Source of the DNA: Saccharum officinarum
Lineage: Eukaryota; Streptophyta; Magnoliopsida; Poales; Poaceae
Reading direction: 5' to 3'
Assembly: GCA_020631735.1 (NCBI GenBank)
Contig: CM036223.1
Span: 5,308,191-5,372,190, forward strand
Length of the DNA stretch: 64,000 nucleotides
Shown: in pieces, positions 1 through 11,245 of the stretch
How positions within the stretch are numbered: position 1 is the first letter of the stretch
How the letters are laid out: the number at the start of each line of letters is the position of its first letter
The notes under the pieces: model-generated
Databases searched by the model: none
What the model was told of the DNA's origin: nothing
Seen by the model: only the letters and a program-made list of their open reading frames with translations
Position numbers and translations under genes: made by a program

Positions 1-88
1 TAGACATAATGTATATTTAAGCACACAGCAAAAGCAACATATCTAGAAAAACTGAAAACGTCTTATAATTTAGAATGGAGAAAGTAAT
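1..88. mobile_element. Stowaway-like MITE fragment cut by the window edge
   Basis: The stretch ends in a decayed form of the grass Stowaway terminus (aaaacgtcttataattt, then a ggagaaagta edge). The same internal words occur in the complete copy at 7128-7281. Only one end is inside the window, so the left boundary cannot be given. It has no coding capacity. Confidence 0.45.
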
Positions 89-705
89 AATAAATTTATT
101 CATAAAATTTTTAATGCTTCATATTTTCTCGGCCGTGCGGGGGCACATGTTGTTTCGCTAGCTAGTGACTTATAATTCAGGACAAATTTTGAATGTTCTG
201 ATACCTTATATTCATCATGGAGGAAATATCAGAAGAACATGTTGTTACTGGTTCGAAAAAAAAACAAAGCAAGGATGGCCTTAACAAGTATATAAACAAA
301 TGCTTTAAGTTGTTATACTGGATACCACCTTTATTTTAAGCCTAGGGAAAATTAAAGTCTCTCAACTCTTTATTCGCAGTACTGCGAGCGTGGACGGGAT
401 TGGAAAGAGAAAACACTAGTAAATGATGTGAGGTACATTTAGCCTCACCATATAGGAGTACATACACTATACATAATACTCCGTATATAATACATACGTA
501 CAGGACACAGGATGGAGAGTATAGGAGGGGGTATCGAGATCGACTAGCTGCTAGTACGTAGGAGTATAGGAGTATACAGTAGAATATAGGTATAGATAGG
601 CGTATAGCCGTATAGGTAAGGAATGCAGGAAATACAAAAAGGATGGAAGTAATTACTCACTGAATTCTGCTGATCCGCTGCAGTTTCCCCTGCCCCAAAT
701 AAAAG
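89..705. other. AT-rich intergenic DNA, nothing recognised
   Basis: I see no gene, RNA or clear repeat boundary here. Short reiterations of taggagtata and gtatag occur between about 480 and 620, giving a weak local minisatellite character. Confidence 0.5.
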
Positions 706-971
706 CGCCACTCGTTCCTAAATTCAACCCCAAATTCCACTATGCAAAAAAAGATTCCCATCACATTAAAATACCGGCACATGCATGGAGTACTAAATGT
801 AGATGAAATTTAAAACTAATTGCACAGTTTTATTGTACTTTGCGAGACGAACATTTTGAGCCTAATTAGTCAAAATTTAGACAATTTTTACCAAATACAA
901 ACGAGTGCTACAGTGCGCATTTAGCTTACTGTAGCAAATCGGGAACCCCGATTCGGGAACTGAACAAGGGC
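706..971. mobile_element. Tourist-like MITE
   Basis: A copy of a repeat family found many times in this window. Diagnostic words are gtactaaatgtagatgaaat, tttgcgagacgaac and gagcctaattagtca, with a right end close to gaactgaacaaggg. The left end is decayed, so the boundaries are approximate to about ten bases. Confidence 0.65.
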
Positions 972-1817
972 TACGTTGCATTGCGCCACTCAGAGTAGTA
1001 GCTGAGAGAGGAGAGCACGCATCACGATGCATTGCGAGCAAGTGTGAAGTGTCCTGACGAGAGCCATGAGCCATGAAGGAAGAAAGCACAGAGCAAGTAT
1101 AATAAAGGGCTATAAACAGGCTGTATGCTAAGGTGGAAGGGAGAGAAGAAGAGAGAGGAGAAGCGAGCTATAAGCTTATAGTTGGTTTAAGTACAAGAAC
1201 CAAAAAATTGGTGAGACAGACAAGTAGGTCATATATTAATAAAAAGAGCCAACTACTATATGGATGGACTGGGAGATGGCTGCAAGGATCCTGTACAGCT
1301 AGCAGCGGGCTGTATTATTAGTCTTGCTCTAAGGGAAGGGCATGCAGGGGCGGGGCCATCATCACCTCATAATTCCCCAGTTTCCCATTGCTGCAACTGT
1401 GCAAGAGCAATGCAAGCTCTCTTTTTCCTTGGCTCTATCTACTGGTGTGTGGTCGTCGACCGAAATCCTAGGCAGATTTCCAGAATCCGACGTGTAATTC
1501 TCCCCTTAAATGCACGCATGTAGTGCATGCATGTAGGGCATGCCCGGCCTTGAGGCCTTCTCTCTCTATCTCTGTCTGGGGAGTCACCACTGATGAATAC
1601 TGATGGGCTTTTTTTTTTCTGAAGGATGAGCAAGCAGAGGCAGACGCATGCAGAGACCAGCAGCAGCGAGAGGCCGGGCCGGAATCAGAACGAAGGCACG
1701 ACACGACGTGCTAAATAACTCGGTACCAGTAACCATTTCAGGCAGAGTCGCTGGCAGCCTTGCATACGTACATTGCAGGCATGTTAAGGAAAGGACCCAA
1801 TTTTTCTAACGGTAATG
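972..1817. other. Intergenic DNA, nothing recognised
   Basis: Short open frames on both strands show no domain and no coherent codon bias. A run of overlapping gcatgc/tgcatg words lies at about 1510-1545. I found no gene or transposon boundary. Confidence 0.5.
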
Positions 1818-3432
1818 ATACAGTAAGGACGTCCGGACGACGTCGGACGTATCCGACGGGCGCGACGCGGTGCGACCCGTCCTGCTCGAGCCCGCTCCCC
1901 CTCCCCTTATTCATTCGTCAGACCACCGTGACCCACCTGCTCGCCTTCTTCTCCCTTTCGCTCGCTCTCCGCGCGTGCCTCGCTCTCTCCGCCGCTGCGC
2001 CCTCACTCTCCCCTGCCTGCCCTCCCCACGCGCGCCGCCGGCTCGTCGCCACTTCCTTGCTCTCTCCGGCGAAGCCACTTCCCTCTCTTTTGACTCTCCT
2101 ACCTCCGTGGCTTCGTTTGAAGTTGACGGCGGCGGCGGTCTCTTCGGCCTTTCATTCCAGCGGATCCATGGGAGCCCGACCTCCCCCGTGGCGGATCCAT
2201 AGGAGGCGCTATAGATCTAGCGTCGTGGGCGCCTCCTCCACTCTCGCGCGCCCTCCCTCACCACGACGGGGGCATGGGGGGCTTCCCCCGCGGCGGATCC
2301 ATGGTGCACTTGGTCCCCCGTGGTGGATCCATGGGGAGGCGATGCAGATCCAGCTGCTCGGTGGCGTTTCTCCACCATGGCGCACCTCCCCCACCTCGAC
2401 GGTGGCATGGGGGGCCTCCCCCGGTGGGGGATGCATGTAGCAGCGGCCCCCCGTGGTGGATCCATGGGGGGCGATGTAGATCTGGCGGCGCTGGCGGCGT
2501 TTCCCCTCTCCTCTCCCCCTGTTTCAGTAGTGTTTTTTCTGTTGTTTCATTTGCTCGAAAGGTATGTTTCAGTAGAACTATTTGGATGTTGGAGAAGCGG
2601 ATTTGGGCATGTTGTATGAGCTTTCCTCCCTCCCTCCTTTTTTCTCTTCGCCTTGTTGCAATGGTTCTTTTGCATTGTTGCAGTAGTGTTTTCAGTTGGT
2701 GTTGATGTGTGTTTGAGATCTTGTTTCATTTTTTTGTTTCAACCGCATGGTGAAGTAGTTGTCACCTGTTGTTGCAGTAGGCGGTTGGGTAATGTTTCAG
2801 TAGTTTTCATGCTCTTTTTGGTGCAGTAGGTGTTCGTGGTGTTTTGCTCTTTGTTTCAGTAGTTGTTTAGTTGTTGTTGCATTAGTTGTCTTGCTTTGGT
2901 GCAGTAAGCAGTCATTATATATTGAAGCTTCATTTTCATGCATTGTTTCAGTAAGTATTTGGCAGTTGTGTTCAGTAAGTGTTTGGTTGTCGTTGCAGTA
3001 GGCATCATGCCTTGATGCAGTAGGCGTTCCTTTGTCAGTTGCATCTTCAATGTCTGCATGGTGTTGCAAGGTGCAGTTTACGGGGTGGGGATGTTGCAGT
3101 GTGGGGAGGGAGGGGGCGATGGTTGCTTTGGGGGCAGGACGAAGGTCTAGAGATGGGGGGAGCAGATCCCCGCACGCGGCCGGGTTGCGTTCAATCCGTC
3201 CCCCCGCTCGCGTGGGGACGTTGCGGGTTCCGCGTTAGGTCTGGAGATGAGGGGAGCGGATTCCCGCGCGCAGCCGGGTTGCGTTCGATTTGTCCCCCCG
3301 CGCGCGTGGGGACGTTGCGGGTTCCGCGTTCGGGGTGGAAGCGGGGGCGGGCTGGAATCCTTCTCTGGCGGCGCGTCCGGATGCTAGCGTCCGGATCCGG
3401 ACGTCCGAGCACTAGCAGTGCCTCTTTTTCTA
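1818..3432. repeat. GC-rich reiterated block, probable non-autonomous DNA transposon
   Basis: The left half (1818-2500) reiterates a cggcggatccatggg-type unit at least five times. The right half (2520-3060) is a degenerate minisatellite built on gtttcagtagt and gttgcagtaggc, and 3170-3330 holds two copies of a gggttgcgttc unit followed by gggacgttgcgg. Both outer flanks carry ggacgtccgg-type sequence (about 1827 and 3395) in a roughly inverted arrangement, which suggests terminal inverted repeats. The overlapping open frames of 60-226 codons come from GC richness and repetition and show no domain. No target duplication could be defined, so the element class is open (MULE- or CACTA-like). Confidence 0.45.
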
Positions 3433-4184
3433 GAGAGGAATAATGTAGTCCTATGCTGCACTAGCTATTGTCCACGCGTAACTGAATGCTGAGTACTAGT
3501 ACCACTGTACCAGTACCGACGTCGTCCATCATCGATCGATCATCTCTGGTTTATCACCTCACTAAATGCTTGTTACTGTATTAGTAGTCAGCTAATGCAT
3601 GCATGCTAGCTGGTGTGTGTACATAAACCTAATCGAATCGCCATCTATGTTTGCTAGCTAGAACAAGCTAGCTAGAGCAGATCGACGTAGGAGTAGCTAG
3701 TATCGTCTAGCTACACGTAGTACCCTACAATAGCCACTTACCGACGTTTGACGTTTGTGTTGTGTTGCCGAGCGAGGAGTAGCTGTTAGCAGCACGAGTG
3801 ACCAAATAACTGTGCACGCACAAGTACGTACAACGCTCGCCGCGTTCAAGCACGAAATCAACCACGACACAACGTAAGCCTAGCAATAAATACGCCAATG
3901 AACTGATCGAACTGTGTCGTTGCCTCTTGTATGTTCACCTGTCATGCATGCATGCATATGGATTTTAAATTAAGATGTATTTGCAAACAAGTTTGAAATA
4001 AAGGCAACTCTGGCTAGCTAATGGCCATTACAACTAACGGTTCATGGATCATACGTACATACATACTGTACATATGATAATAGGTAGCTAGGATGGGAGG
4101 CCGGGGCGGTGGGTACGAAACATGCTGTGGTGTTAATCGGTCAGGAAATCCACCATACAACAGTACACACTCGTTCTAAATTGA
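3433..4184. other. Intergenic DNA upstream of the homeobox gene
   Basis: Ordinary AT-balanced sequence with many gctagc and catgcatg words, as is common near grass genes. I see no gene, RNA or transposon. It may hold distal regulatory sequence for the WOX gene about 1 kb downstream, but I cannot point to a specific element. Confidence 0.45.
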
Positions 4185-4447
4185 GGCCTCGTTTAGTTCA
4201 CGGAATTGGGAAGAAAAACACTGTATCAGAATTCCTGTAGCATTTCGTTTGTATTTGGTAAAAATTATCCAAATTTTGACTAACCAAGCTTAAAATGTTC
4301 GTCTCGCAAAGTACAACAAAATTGTGCAATTAGTTTTTGATTTCATCAACATTTAGTACTCCATGCATTTGCCGATATTTTGATGTGACGGGGAATCTTC
4401 TTTTTGCATAGTGAAATTTGGGGAGAATTGGGGACTAAACAAGGGCT
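4185..4447. mobile_element. Tourist-like MITE in the WOX upstream region
   Basis: Starts ggcctcgtttagttc and ends gggactaaacaaggg, giving imperfect inverted termini. The interior carries the family words catttcgtttgtatttggt, cgtctcgcaaagtac and acatttagtactccatgca, in the opposite orientation to the 706-971 copy. It lies about 0.6 kb upstream of the likely WOX transcription start. Confidence 0.75.
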
Positions 4448-4579
4448 GATTATCACATTCATTCTTTTGATTACGTCGCTGCTAGCTGCATGCTGCTCTG
4501 CTTCTCTGCTCAGTGAGAAAAGATGACTGCTGCCTAGTAACCACAGTACCATTACCAATTGCCACATCTCTCATCTCTG

Positions 4580-4612
4580 CCTCTGTTCTGTCTCTGTCTC
4601 TCTCTCTCTCAA
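4580..4612 (+). promoter_or_regulatory. CT/GA-rich tract in the WOX promoter
   Basis: An uninterrupted pyrimidine-rich run of ctgtctctctctctc type lies about 230 bp upstream of the TATA candidate. In plants such GAGA/CT tracts are known binding sites for BBR/BPC proteins and are common in homeobox gene promoters. That they act here is inference. Confidence 0.3.
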
Positions 4613-4810
4613 TAAACAGTCGCTGCAGTACACATGTCCTAGCTTCTCCCTCTCTCTCTAAACTCAACTCCATGTCCATGGTGGTGGTGGTGAGCGTATA
4701 CTGCAGACAGGAAGAAGGGAAGCAGTGCGGTAGTGTCCCGGCCTCTCTCCATTATATGCCTCTTCTTCGTCTCATCCTCTTCTTCCTCATCAGACCTCCA
4801 TCCACCCAAC

Positions 4811-4817
4811 TATATAT
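4811..4817 (+). promoter_or_regulatory. Candidate TATA box of the WOX gene
   Basis: A tatatat motif sits about 245 bp before the initiating ATG and is followed by a CT-rich leader with repeated ccaaccaacc. A start near 4845 would give a leader of about 215 nt with no upstream ATG, which fits efficient initiation at 5061. The assignment rests on motif and spacing only. Confidence 0.35.
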
Positions 4818-5060
4818 CGATCTGTTCCTCCTCCCTCCTAGTACCCATTTTGTCTCTCCTTCTCTCTCAACACACCCAACCAACCAACCACAAGCAACAA
4901 CCTTTGCTTGCTTATTCACAGACAGCTTCCAACCAACCAAACAAAAAACTGATTGATCGATCCATCGAGCACGTACACAAATATATAGCTACTCATCAAA
5001 TCCTAGCTGGAAGTACGTAGTTAGCTGGCTAGAGGTAGATCGACGCCGACCACGACCGAC

Positions 5061-6019
5061 ATGCCGTCGCAGCAGCAGCAGGGCCAGCCGCAGCCGCAGG
5101 TGGTGGCGGGGTCGACGCGGTGGTGCCCGACGCCGGAGCAGCTGATGATCCTGGAGGAGATGTACCGGGGCGGCCTGCGCACGCCCAACGCGTCGCAGAT
5201 CCAGCACATCACGGCGCACCTCGCCTGCTATGGCCGCATCGAGGGCAAGAACGTCTTCTACTGGTTCCAGAACCACAAGGCCCGGGACCGCCAGAAGCTG
5301 CGCCGCAGGCTCTGCATGAGCCACCACCTCCTCTCCTGCGCGCAGTACTACGCCGCCGCGGCGCACCACAGCCACGGACACCACCACGGCGGCTTCCTGG
5401 CCGCCGCGCCGCCGCCGGTCGCGCCGTACGGGCATCATCAGTTGCTCTCCCCATCGACGTCGCCCACCCCGGCTGCTGCTGCTGCTGCTGCCGCGGCAGC
5501 AGCCGCTGCGGCGTACGGCTACTACTACCCCGCCGCCTTCGCTGCCACCGCTGCACCGGCGAGCAGGTGCGCTGGCAACGCCACTCCCCTGTCGCCGACG
5601 ACCCAGCTGTTCCACTATCAGGTACGACTTACGAGCAGAGCACGTAGGGATACTTTCTATATCTACTACACGTCACATCACTAGAAATGAAATAAAGTTT
5701 CCATCTTTATTAATATTATATATTGATCCGTCCATGCAACGACGACAATGTATGACTCTGACAGGGTGGCGGAGGAGGAGGGCTTGTGCCGGCGGAGTCG
5801 CTCGGCCGGCCGGAGTACTCGTCGCTGGGGAAGCTGGACAACTTCGGCGTGGCGCTTGACGACGTCGTCGTGAGCTCCGCCGCCTCCACCGCCGTCGACA
5901 TGACGACGCCTCCGGGGTTCGAGGTGGCGCCGCCGCCGCTGGCTGCCTTCTGCCGGCCGCTCAAGACGCTGGACCTCTTCCCTGGCGGGCTCAAGGAAGA
6001 GCAGCACGACGTGGCCTGA
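5061..6019 (+). CDS. WOX3B: WUSCHEL-related homeobox transcription factor, WOX3 clade
   Basis: Nuclear transcription factor of the WUS clade; WOX3 proteins act in lateral organ margins, and grass WOX3B also controls trichome formation. Exon 1 is 5061-5621 (187 codons), a 143-bp GT-AG intron follows, and exon 2 is 5765-6019 (84 codons plus stop), total 271 aa. The atypical homeodomain spans residues 19-84, opening [17 protein letters not shown] and carrying the recognition-helix core [16 protein letters not shown]. Next come a His-rich stretch, a 14-residue alanine run coded by mixed GCN codons, and near the C-terminus the WUS box TLDLFP (residues 255-260). The short Gln-rich N-terminus before the homeodomain and the [12 protein letters not shown] segment after it favour WOX3B over WOX3A. 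WOX5 and WOX4 fit less well because of the WUS-box residues. The start was chosen because it is the first ATG in the leader. Closeness to STAR2 matches my memory of rice chromosome 5. Confidence 0.9.
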
Positions 6020-6353
6020 TGGACCTATGCATGGCATTATTAATTAATTAATCACTTAGCTAGTCGTCCTCATCAGTTGTTTAATTTGATGCATGTCATG
6101 CAGTAGTACACACACTGACATGATCGATCTCGCTCGTCCCTCCCAATCAATTTAGCAACAGCTAGAGCTAGAGCTAGAGCTAGCTAGCTTCTCTCACTCT
6201 CTCCATCTCCATGGCTACGCGAGCTATGTCGTCGTCGTCGTCTTGTTCTTTCCGGTGCATGTGTTTGATTAGAGGGTGTACTTAGTTTCTAGAGATTAGT
6301 GCACGTAGTACTGTACGTCTACACTACTCCTAGCTAGAGTGAGCGAGCACTAA
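6020..6353. other. 3' untranslated and downstream region of the WOX gene
   Basis: Contains ttaattaattaat directly after the stop and a short tandem run of agctagagct near 6165-6190. No further coding signal is seen. The polyadenylation site could not be fixed. Confidence 0.4.
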
Positions 6354-6582
6354 GGCCTGTTTGGTTTGGACACGTTAAAGTTTAATTCTTATCACATCAA
6401 TGTTGCGGTAAATGTATGGAGTACTAAATGTAGACTAATTGCATGCATGTCGGCATAAATTAAGAGTAATTTACGAGACGAATCTATTAAGCCTAATTAG
6501 TCCAAGATTGAAAACTTTTTATCAAATAAGACAAAAGTGCTACAGCGTTTGTTAAACTTTAACACCCAAACCAAACAGGCCC
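6354..6582. mobile_element. Tourist-like MITE with TAA target duplication
   Basis: A complete 229-bp copy running from ggcctgtttggtttgg to ccaaaccaaacaggccc, so the termini are inverted repeats. It is flanked by taa on both sides (6351-6353 and 6583-6585), the usual PIF/Harbinger-Tourist target. Interior words (gtactaaatgtagactaatt, ttacgagacgaatctatt) match the copies at 47913 and 54058 closely. Confidence 0.85.
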
Positions 6583-7127
6583 TAACCAGGAGCAATCTAC
6601 AATTCTTCAGAGTAGAAGAGGCCGGCCAGCCGGAGTGGCGCGCAGTGAGTTATTATGGAATGTGACCGTGCGCACAGTGCGTGTTTATTGTAGTACTAGT
6701 AACTACAGTAACATGCATGCAGTATGAGATGAGATGTTGCAGCTGCTTGTGAAGCTGTTTAGCTGGGTACGGACCTACTGTAGCTAGGCTTTGTTTGCAG
6801 AGCTCATTTAACTGGTGGGAGAGGAGATCAAACTAAGTTCATATGAATATGATGAAATGGAATGTTCCTTGCATTGCATGCCGGTCCCCCAACTCCCAAC
6901 TTCCAACAACTCCCTCCCTCTGTCTCTCTAGATCTCTCTCTCTAGCTCATCTCTAGCATGTGTGTGTGGGCTTTTATTTTGCCTGCCTTCTGTTTTGTTT
7001 TCATACAAAAGAATCACCCTCAAACTAAACTGTACTTCAGTGGTCTTTTTGGAGATGTGCTTAGGTAGAGTCCCCATATAATAATTAAGATAATAAGTCA
7101 ACCTTCACCTAGAGGTACTGAATCTGT
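6583..7127. other. Intergenic DNA, nothing recognised
   Basis: Contains a CT-rich tract (about 6900-6945) and otherwise unremarkable sequence. No gene or repeat boundary was found. Confidence 0.45.
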
Positions 7128-7281
7128 TACTCCTTGCGTTCTAAATTATAAGATGTTTTGCTGTTTTCCAGATACATAGTTTTTTTACTATGCACTTAGA
7201 TATATATTATGTCTATATACATGGTAAAAATAATGCATCTAGAAAAGCTAAAACGTCTTATAATTTGGAACAGAGGGAGTA
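7128..7281. mobile_element. Stowaway MITE
   Basis: A 154-bp element with inverted ends tactccttgcgttctaaattata and its complement ending cagagggagta. The interior shows the usual Stowaway words (aagatgttttgc, ctagaaaagctaaaacgtctta). The termini include the TA target duplication typical of Tc1/mariner-derived MITEs. Confidence 0.85.
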
Positions 7282-7355
7282 CATTCATATTTACGCCTAA
7301 TACTAGGCTCTTGAGAAGTTGACATAGTTTTGGACTCTTCACCTTTTAATATCTA

Positions 7356-7400
7356 CTAGCAAATGTGTCCATGCATTACAACGAGATGTATAACTTGTTG
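7356..7400 (-). mobile_element. Helitron 3' terminus (minus strand)
   Basis: Read on the minus strand the segment resembles the conserved rolling-circle Helitron end: a gttgtaatgcatggac hairpin-like stretch shortly before a terminal CTAG next to a T. The same terminus occurs at 42046-42079 and 57215-57250. The 5' end was not found, so the extent of the element is unknown. Confidence 0.45.
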
Positions 7401-7445
7401 CACGATCATCTCGACCTACTTATGCCAACCATAATGAGGCAACTA

Positions 7446-9577
7446 CACTAGCACAAAAAAAATTAGGAGACATGCATTTTGATTAACGGAGGCAAGCAAA
7501 AATTAAGATGGTCTCCTAAAATAACGAGCAATTTTTAAGGCAGACATATGATTTTTGGAGACAACCCGTCTCTGAAAATCATATGAACAGAGGCAAGCCT
7601 TTTAAGAGATCTACATCTGAAAATAGAACCTATTTTCAGAGGCTGACCTTTTAAGAGGCCTGTCTCTGAAAAAAGCTGAACCAAAGATGGTCCATATAAC
7701 AAACCCTAACCCAAGCCCAACTGCCACTTCCCTATCCTCTATTCTTTCTTCAGACAAACCTCATCCCGCCATTTCCGCCCACCTCTCCTCGATCTCCCCA
7801 TGAATGCTGCACACCTCTCCTCTCTCCATGACGAGCGAAATCTAGCTAGGCGCCTCCTCGTTGTGGATCTGGCCGAGCCTGCGCTCGTGGTCGCGCTGGT
7901 GGTCGTCAACCGCCCACCTCTTCTCTCCCCATGGGAGCAGGGCGCTCCCTCAATCTCTCTCTCTCTCTCTACTCCTCTCGATCTCTTGTCTCCTAATTGT
8001 CACTACTACAGAAAAACTTTTTTGAGGCGGGCAATATTGATTAACCGAGGCGGGCATCGCAACTGCCACGGAGGAAAGGTCACGGTAAATAGATCTTTTT
8101 CGAGGCGGTTCAAATGCCCGCCTCGGTTAATCAAAATAAAAAAACAAAAAAAACGCAGACCCAGTTGTGTCTGGTCCTAGACCTGGGCTGCTCGCAGTAG
8201 CACCACGCCGCCGCCGCCGCCGCTAGCTGGATTTGGACGCCGTCGCCGGATCCACATGTGCTGCCCCGCTCCTCATCGGATCCGCACGCCCCGCTGCCGG
8301 ATCCGCATGCCCCGCACCTGGGTATGCCGCCAGTGACCGTATTGCTGCTGCTGAGCCCACTTGTCGCCAGATCCACACGCGCCGCCTCCTCTCCTCGCCG
8401 GATCAGCATGCCCCGCCCTTGGATCCACCGGAGGAGAGGGAGGAGGTGGCTGGGGGGCCCGTCACCGCCTAGATCCAGACCCCGCAATCCGCTGCCGCTG
8501 GGGGAGGAGGAGGCGCTGCCGCCGGTGGAGAGGCAGGAGAGGGCCTGGGGCCATGCCAGAGGAGAGGGAGGAGGGGGCCAGCCGTCGCCAGTGGAGAGGG
8601 AGGAGAGGGCCGAGGGCCGCGCCGAGAGCCACTGCCGCTGCACCGCGCGCAGCCACCGCCGCGCCAGAGGGGAGGGAGAGGGAGCGGGGCCTGGGAGCGC
8701 GCGCCGCTCGGAGATAGGAGAAGGAGAAGGAGAGGGTGCAGGCCTATGAGAGAGGGAGAGGAAGTAGGTGCGCGCTGCTCTCGGCTGAGGGAGAAGGAGA
8801 GGAAGAGAGATGTCCTTGGTCTGGGAGTGAAAACCTTAAGTCTGGTATATATATGTGTGTTCGGAATTAGGCCTCTTGGGCTAGTGGACTGGGCCTAATT
8901 TACCAAGTCGGTTGAGTTATAATGCCCACCTCGGTTAATGATTTACCGAGGCGGTTGCGTTAGGATGCCCGCCTCGGTTAATATATATTAACTGAGGCGG
9001 GCCTGTTAGGTTGCCCGCCTTGGTTAATGATTTACTGAGGCGGTTGCTGGCCCGGCTGCCATGCCTCGAATAACCGAGGCGGGCAACTAGGCCGCCCGCC
9101 TCCGAGGGCATTTGGTAAACGCTGCGCAAAAGAATTTGTGTAGTAGTGCGTCCTCGATCCACTGTTTGTCAGGTGAAGGTCTGGTGCTAGGTTAGTGGTG
9201 GGGCAAGGGTCTGGTGCGAGATGTGATGGTGTCCGATGCAAGATGTGATTGATGGCAGCCTTTTCGAAGGAGGACGTAGGGACGTGAGGAAGGGGATGCG
9301 CCATGGTCAGTGGATGGGGCTAGCGTTCTCAAAGTTCACCAGCGGCAGTGATGTTATCCTCACCAGCAACGGCCCCTGTGGATATGGCGCCACGATGGTG
9401 TCTCTGCGGATATGGCATGACGGCGGCCGCCGGGGCAAAGTTGATATTTTTTTCCTGATTTCTAGAGGTGGGCACTGTGCCCGCCTCTGTAGATTTTCAT
9501 TAAGAGTGACATTATGGTTGAGGTGGGAAGGAAATCGTCCAATGTGACCATCTTTAGAAATGTGTATTGTAGTAGTG
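7446..9577. mobile_element. Non-autonomous CACTA transposon (outer) with CTA target duplication
   Basis: The left end is cactagcacaaaaaaaat and the right end attgtagtagtg, both CACTA-type. They are flanked by identical trinucleotides cta (7443-7445 and 9578-9580), the 3-bp duplication expected for CACTA insertion. Near both ends lie repeats built on gaggcaagc/gaggtgggc and cagaggc, which look like subterminal transposase-binding repeats. It encodes no transposase. A second CACTA element (8001-9148) is nested inside, so the original was about 1 kb long. Confidence 0.75.
8001..9148. mobile_element. Non-autonomous CACTA transposon (inner)
   Basis: The termini cactactaca and tgtagtagtg are perfect 10-bp inverted repeats. 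Subterminal regions hold about ten copies, in both orientations, of a box read as ttaaccgaggcgggc or its complement. The GC-rich core (8190-8760) has overlapping open frames but no transposase domain. Flanking trinucleotides are tgt (left) and cgt (right), two of three bases matching, so the target duplication is degraded or coincidental. The family differs from the outer element, whose subterminal box is gaggcaagc. Confidence 0.8.
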
Positions 9578-10652
9578 CTATATCATTATTGAATTTAATT
9601 GGACTTGGTCCAACTTATTTTTAACTAAATCAAATAAATTCCAAGACCCAGAGAAAATGCTATGAGCATTAGATGATTAATCGCATATGGACAATTGACC
9701 GTAGATTAGCTCACCTTAAATAGATGGCTGGTGTTTGCATATGTTGTGTGGTTAAAAAGTTAAAAGGATGGAAGAGAGAGTGATGTAGAGTCACGATGCC
9801 CCATGGACTAGGGCAGTCCCAAGAAACAACATGATTGATGCCAGTTACAACTCCAAATTGTTACCAACGTATTGAGGGACGAACGGGAGAGAGTGACAAA
9901 CAAGAAATGTAGAGAGTGAGGGACGAACGGATGGAGGAGAGAGTGACGAACCAAGGTATACCGGAGAGAGATTTACATCACTTTCTCTCTGTGTCTGTCC
10001 CTCATTTTCATCTCTGTTTCTCCCTTTCTCAGTCCAACCATTTTTCTTCAGTTGCAAAATCTATGTTGGCACCACAATGCTCGATCATGTGGGTGCCTGG
10101 CCGGTCGAGCCTGTGTACTGCATGAGAAGAGGAGAGGAGGTTAGCTAGCTCACCTTCTACCTTTCTTAACCTTACAAATAGATATACATAGTAGCCATCT
10201 ATGTAAGGTACCAATCACCGGCCGGGCAATTTCTGTTTGACATTTGAAATCAGGGAGACTTGACTTTACATGCGTGGTACGATGGATGAATGATGATGCA
10301 CGTTCAAGCATGATTCGAAATTTGGTGATCCGACATCCGATCTAATCAGACCTCAGAAGATCGAGTACATGAGCCGCGGGACGCGTGTACGTGCTGCATA
10401 TATTCCCTGCAATTAGTGACACAATTATAAGCTAGGCGCGCGTCAGTCTACTTACACTTTTGTCATTTCCCTGTCGTCGTCCTAGCACACTGGCAATTAG
10501 CAGATCGATCACATATTTATGTGCGCACATACATATATACAGATGCCATTGGTACGTCGTCATACGTGTTTGTGCACACGCTGTACTGCTTCCACACGCA
10601 CACACACGAATATTTTGTAGCTACGTACGTACGTGTGTGTATATATATATAT
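9578..10652. other. Intergenic DNA, nothing recognised
   Basis: Contains a reiterated agagagtgaggacgaac-type stretch at 9880-9950 and acgtacgtacgtgtgtgt near 10622-10640. No gene, RNA or transposon boundary was seen. Confidence 0.45.
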
Positions 10653-10903
10653 CCGTATCGTATCGGATTTAGAAGTCGTTCTGGATAAGGTTCAGGTCAA
10701 ACATTGAGAATATAAATCATCAATAACTTTTAAATTGTTGAATGTAAAAAGTATATGAATAGATTTGTCTTGAAAAATACTTTCATAAAATATACATATA
10801 GCACTTTTCCATAAATATTTTTTTATAAAAACAAGAGGTCAAAGTTGTGTTTTGGAGACCGTGTCGCTGTGCTAGACGACTTCTAAATCTGATACGGAGA
10901 GAG
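10653..10903. mobile_element. Stowaway-like MITE
   Basis: Inverted ends: ccgtatcgtatcggattta on the left and taaatctgatacgg on the right, each continuing into agaagtcgt or its complement. AT-rich interior words (aacttttaaattgttgaatg, tttgtcttgaaaaatac) are those of grass Stowaway elements. TA-rich flanks prevent an unambiguous target duplication. Confidence 0.7.
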
Positions 10904-11245
10904 TATATATATACAGAGAGAGAGGAGCTGCTGCACATGCATGCATACTTTGACGTGTACGACGTGTGTTGTTTCTCTGTATTTTTGTTGTTGCTATTAC
11001 GGGAGAGATCCGTGTCGTCTATCACGAGCTATAGTGTCATTAAAAGCTAGCTAGCAGTATTGAGAGCAATGCAAGCATCGATCTCCGGGACACGTACCAT
11101 ATGGCATATACGTGTACGTGCCTGCCTGCGCGTCGTTGCATGTTCTCATGTACGTGCTACACATATATGCACGGGAGCACGGTTACATGTTTCATGTTCC
11201 TGTGTCTGGCAGGGATGTACTGTACGTGGCCTGTCTATCAATAAT

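Noticed and set aside
1760..2705. Overlapping GC-rich open frames of 80-226 codons
   Set aside because: They occur on both strands and in several phases over reiterated sequence, with no domain; they reflect composition and repetition.
5120..5647. Long frames in other phases over the WOX exon, including a 208-codon minus-strand frame
   Set aside because: They are by-products of the GC-rich homeobox exon; the plus-strand frame with homeodomain and WUS box is the gene.
8131..8749. Open frames up to 170 codons in a GC-rich block
   Set aside because: The block is the core of a non-autonomous CACTA element; frames overlap on both strands and show only low-complexity Arg/Gly/Pro sequence.
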